DNA from: JAABRE01 sp964413275
GTDB lineage: Bacteria; Cyanobacteriota; Cyanobacteriia; Cyanobacteriales; JAABRE01
Reading direction: 5' to 3'
Length of the DNA: 27,047 nucleotides
Assembly: GCA_964413275.1 (NCBI GenBank)
Contig: CAYPSO010000063.1
Coordinates: 1 to 27,047 of the forward strand
Shown: positions 24,700 through 27,047 of the stretch, one piece after another
Layout of the letters: each line of letters starts with the position of its first letter
Numbering within the stretch: position 1 is the stretch's first letter
The notes under the pieces: generated by a model
Databases searched by the model: none
The model's input: only the letters and a program-made list of their open reading frames with translations
Told to the model about the DNA's origin: nothing
Program-made: the position numbers and the translations under genes

Positions 24700-24876
24700 A
24701 GTAGTCAGTAGTTAATAGTTAGTAGTTAGTAGTCAGTATTCGGCTAATCGCTAATTGCTAATCGCTAACTGCTAATCGCTAACTGCTAACTGCTAACTGC
24801 TAATCGCTAATTGCTAATCGCTAACTGCTAACTGCTAACTGCTAATCGCTAACTGCTAATCGCTAACTGCTAATTA
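24700..24876. repeat. large composite heptad tandem array (25 units)
   Basis: Six AGTAGTC-like heptads (24700-24741), two bases GG, then nineteen heptads of the form CTAATCG / CTAACTG / CTAATTG, ending CTAATTA (24744-24876), with no slippage. The ordered variants make it look grown by duplication of short blocks. Because the unit is 7 nt and contains TAA, stops recur in all three plus-strand frames. It fills nearly all of the argH-NUDIX gap and ends 7 nt before the NUDIX ATG. Confidence 0.95.
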
Positions 24877-24883
24877 ATAATAA

Positions 24884-25342
24884 ATGACGAATCGAACTTG
24901 GCAATTTTTTAGCACTGTTTTAAAAATTATTTTTCGCCATCCTCTCACTGGTGCTACTATCATTCCGATATTACCAGATGGCCAAATCGTCTTAGTACGA
25001 AGGAGAGATACCCAAAAGTGGAGTTTACCCGGAGGAATGGTTGATTGGGGAGAAGATTTGCCCACCACCATAAAAAGGGAATTAAAAGAAGAAACAGGTT
25101 TAGAACTCATTTCCATTGGGCGTTTAGTCGGCATTTATTCTTCACCAGATCGAGATCCTAGATTACACTCTATTACCGTCTCCGTAGAAGTTCAAGCTCA
25201 AGGTAATTTGGAAATAGAAGATACTGGAGAAATTACAGAAATACAAGCTTTTTACAAAAATGATTTACCATTAGGCCATCTCAGCCACGATCATGATAGA
25301 CAACTACAAGACTATTTCCAAGGTATTACTACTATAGCCTAA
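24884..25342 (+). CDS. NUDIX hydrolase
   Basis: The 152-residue protein carries a perfect Nudix box: G51-x5-E57-x7-R65-E66-L-x-E69-E70-x-G72-L73. The preceding VLVRRRDTQKWSLPGGMVDWGE and later SSPDRDPRLHSITVSVEV fit ADP-ribose/nucleotide-sugar or NTP pyrophosphohydrolases; the exact substrate cannot be told. The ATG directly follows the heptad array, and no Shine-Dalgarno is seen. It ends 34 nt before the convergent cysH, with no clear terminator between. Confidence 0.93.
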   Translation: MTNRTWQFFSTVLKIIFRHPLTGATIIPILPDGQIVLVRRRDTQKWSLPGGMVDWGEDLPTTIKRELKEETGLELISIGRLVGIYSSPDRDPRLHSITVSVEVQAQGNLEIEDTGEITEIQAFYKNDLPLGHLSHDHDRQLQDYFQGITTIA

Positions 25343-25376
25343 TGGTTGCTAAAAATAATGCCGTAAAATTAATGCT

Positions 25377-26210
25377 CTATAAAGTGCTAGAATCCAAACT
25401 TTGAGCTTCTCCTGGAGTAAGAGGTAAGTGAAGACCACATTCTTGTTTAAGTCCATGAAAACGAGTATCCCGTTCATTTTCATCATCAAGAGTGAGAGGG
25501 CGACTAGAATGCCAATCCCCCACAGAAACATAACCAAGATCGAAGAAAGGATGATAGGGTAAATCGTATTTAGTTAAATATTGATAAATATCCCGTGAAT
25601 TCCAGTCTAAAATAGGTAAAATCTTATATTGATTACCTTGAAGGTTAACTCGGTTCAAATTTTGACGATGCTCTGTTTGATTACTACGCAATCCTGCTAA
25701 CCATGCTTGGGCTTGAAGTTCTTGTAAAGCACGCTGCATTGGCTCAACTTTACGAATTTGATCGTATAAATTCAATGATTCTAAATCTTGATTATCCCAA
25801 AGACGGCCATACAATGATTCCATACGAGCGGGACTAAGAGAAGATTGATATACTTTAAGATTAAGATTAAGCCTTTGTGTGAGTTGTTGGGCAAATCTAT
25901 AGGTTTCTGGGGGAAGATAACCGGTATCAACCCAAATTATAGGAATATCAGGAATAACAGAAGACACAAGATGAAGCATTACTGCTGCTTGAATACCAAA
26001 ACTGGTACTCATTACTAAGCTATCTCCAAATGTCTGGGCAGCCCATTCCACAACTTGAGTAGGCGGAGCATCTTTGAGTTTATGGTTAACAGCTTGTATA
26101 TCAATATCTATAATCTTATTTGTTTCTTGTTCTGAAATTCCAGTACGATTTGGTTGGTTTTTGTGATTATTGTTGGCAAAGTCGGAGTGAATCAGATTAA
26201 ATTGTTGCAT
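25377..26210 (-). CDS. cysH: phosphoadenylyl-sulfate reductase (thioredoxin-type)
   Basis: The enzyme reduces PAPS to sulfite in assimilatory sulfate reduction. The PP-loop motif STSFGIQAAVMLHL, VDTGYLPPETY, the WLAGLRSNQTEHR segment and the C-terminal catalytic ECGLH are present. The extra Cys pairs of the iron-sulfur APS reductases are absent, so a thioredoxin-dependent PAPS enzyme is expected. Length 277 aa, longer than E. coli CysH (244) because of about 35 non-conserved N-terminal residues; a later start is possible but no strong alternative Met exists. The upstream 187 nt (26211-26397) hold no gene and presumably the promoter. Confidence 0.94.
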   Translation of the reverse strand: MQQFNLIHSDFANNNHKNQPNRTGISEQETNKIIDIDIQAVNHKLKDAPPTQVVEWAAQTFGDSLVMSTSFGIQAAVMLHLVSSVIPDIPIIWVDTGYLPPETYRFAQQLTQRLNLNLKVYQSSLSPARMESLYGRLWDNQDLESLNLYDQIRKVEPMQRALQELQAQAWLAGLRSNQTEHRQNLNRVNLQGNQYKILPILDWNSRDIYQYLTKYDLPYHPFFDLGYVSVGDWHSSRPLTLDDENERDTRFHGLKQECGLHLPLTPGEAQSLDSSTL

Positions 26211-26397
26211 AGTTTAAACTTTCTCTATATTGATTAGATATATAGCAATCTTACTAAATAATTAATGAGAAATATCAAATTTTTAAATAGCTTACGGTCA
26301 TATTTGAAAATTTAGTAACAATATAACTTTTCACTAGATTTGTTAGCTTCATTTTAACCAATAGATATTTATAATTAATTAATTATCTCATAACATT

Positions 26398-26946
26398 TTA
26401 GGTTGAAGCAAAATTAGGTTGAAAACAATTTACTTCATGCCAATGGCTATTATCACTAAGAGGATTATGACTATGGGATTGATAAAATTGATATTTTTCT
26501 CCATTAACACCAACTAATTTAGCTCCTGTTACATTAATATTAGTAATATCAGCCTCGCTTAAATTCGTACCAGTTAAATCCGATCCTTCCAAAGTTGCAC
26601 CAGATAAATTAGCTTTATTAAAGTTTGCATCCTTTAAATCAGTCCAACGCATTCTTGCCTTTTCTAGGTTAGTTCCAACAAAACTTGCTCTGGCAAAATT
26701 GGAGTTGCTCATTCTTGCTTCGGTAAAATTAACTCCATCAAAATTTATTTCACTTAAATCTACTTCTTTTAACAAAGCTCGACTCAGATTAGCACCATGA
26801 AAGGAAGCACCATATAATGTAGAACAACTTAATCTTGCTTCGTAAAGATTTGCCCAGTTAAAGTTTACGCCATATAAATTTGCGTCTCGCAAATTAACTT
26901 TTTGTAAATTAGCTCCTATTAAATTAGCCTGTAATAAATCAGCCAT
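26398..26946 (-). CDS. pentapeptide-repeat protein, 5' end lost to an IS element
   Basis: The 182 residues are almost entirely A(N/D)LXX pentapeptide repeats, which fold as a right-handed quadrilateral beta-helix, with a short non-repeat tail (about 148-182). The same reading frame stays open and keeps the repeat pattern upstream of the ATG (ANVNR, TKLAG, ANLSY, VNLRM back to about 27002), then meets a TAG inside an IS right-end hairpin. So the ATG at 26946 is probably an internal Met and the original start lies beyond the element. Function of such proteins in cyanobacteria is mostly unknown. Confidence 0.85.
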   Translation of the reverse strand: MADLLQANLIGANLQKVNLRDANLYGVNFNWANLYEARLSCSTLYGASFHGANLSRALLKEVDLSEINFDGVNFTEARMSNSNFARASFVGTNLEKARMRWTDLKDANFNKANLSGATLEGSDLTGTNLSEADITNINVTGAKLVGVNGEKYQFYQSHSHNPLSDNSHWHEVNCFQPNFAST

Positions 26947-27002
26947 TCTTAAGTTAACGTAGGATAAGTTCGCTCCTGCTAACTTAGTTCTATTGACGTT
27001 CG

Positions 27003-27047
27003 CCCCTGCCTAAAGGCGAGGGGATTCTTCATTCAACGAGTCTCCGT
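27003..27047 (-). mobile_element. right end of an IS200/IS605-like (TnpB) element
   Basis: On the minus strand CCCCT-CGCC, a TTTA loop and GGC-AGGGG (27022-27003) form an imperfect hairpin with one bulged C, of the kind found at IS200/IS605 ends. The pentapeptide gene begins right beside it. Only 45 nt of the element are inside the window. Confidence 0.6.
27010..27047 (-). CDS. tnpB: TnpB-like protein, last codons only
   Basis: The minus strand reads GDSLNEESPRL then TAG (27012-27010), running off the window edge. A NEESP-type ending that leads into a CCCC...GGGG hairpin is common at the end of tnpB genes in cyanobacterial IS605-like elements. Eleven residues cannot prove the family; the hairpin and the interrupted neighbour support it. 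Confidence 0.5.
   Translation of the reverse strand, partial: GDSLNEESPRL

Noticed and set aside
24744..24876. CRISPR-like array
   Set aside because: The units are contiguous 7-mers with no spacers and no 25-40 nt repeat; it is a simple heptad tandem repeat.
24874..25134. 86-aa minus-strand reading frame
   Set aside because: Antisense to the NUDIX gene with its perfect Nudix box.

Overview
The window comes from an AT-rich cyanobacterium, most likely a unicellular one of the Cyanobacterium/Geminocystis/Synechocystis type. The evidence is five copies of the HIP1 octamer GCGATCGC, the cyanobacterial gene order DUF502 - nusB - ftsY - SpoIIE-type phosphatase - argH, an HpsJ-like protein, a DUF29 protein, DapL-type lysine synthesis, and heptameric tandem repeats between genes. 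The species is inferred from gene content and composition only.

Layout. 1-447 is the 3' part of a LOG-family gene. 542-1501 is a sulfotransferase-like gene with an unrecognised N-terminal domain. From 9637 down to 1579, all on the minus strand, lies the most striking region: hen1, a small polynucleotide-kinase-like gene, a Thg1-like 3'-5' polymerase, an ABC/RecF-type ATPase, a TOPRIM (DUF3226-like) protein and a three-domain pnkp, followed by an MscS channel gene. dapL lies just upstream on the same strand, separated by a heptad-repeat hairpin. 11-12 kb holds two small unknown genes, a tRNA-Gly-like remnant and pyrE. 12.7-17.4 kb holds a membrane protein, DUF29, pgk, a universal stress protein, a small unknown gene, a zinc-ribbon/FHA protein and pgl. 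17.5-24.7 kb, all plus strand, holds hpsJ-like, DUF502, nusB, ftsY, a GAF/SpoIIE phosphatase, a small membrane protein and argH. 24.7-24.9 kb is a 25-unit heptad array leading straight into a NUDIX gene. cysH and a pentapeptide-repeat gene follow on the minus strand. The pentapeptide gene has lost its 5' end to an IS200/IS605-like element whose TnpB tail and right-end hairpin run off the window.

How the genes may work together. Pnkp and Hen1 form a known bacterial RNA-repair pair: Pnkp heals and seals cut tRNA, and Hen1 2'-O-methylates the 3' end so the sealed site resists recutting. Here the pair is split by four genes. Two are additional RNA-end enzymes: a Thg1-like polymerase that could rebuild lost 5' nucleotides and a second kinase. 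The other two are an ATPase + TOPRIM pair like those in OLD-type and PARIS-type defence modules, and they are packed 3 and 5 nt apart with pnkp. The layout suggests a combined RNA damage-and-repair island, possibly with its own RNA-cutting or sensing arm. That link is inference and untested.

Other items worth a second look are three long heptad arrays, two of which share a 15-base junction in opposite orientation; a 60-nt structured element upstream of the DUF502 gene; and the TnpB-element junction inside the pentapeptide gene.
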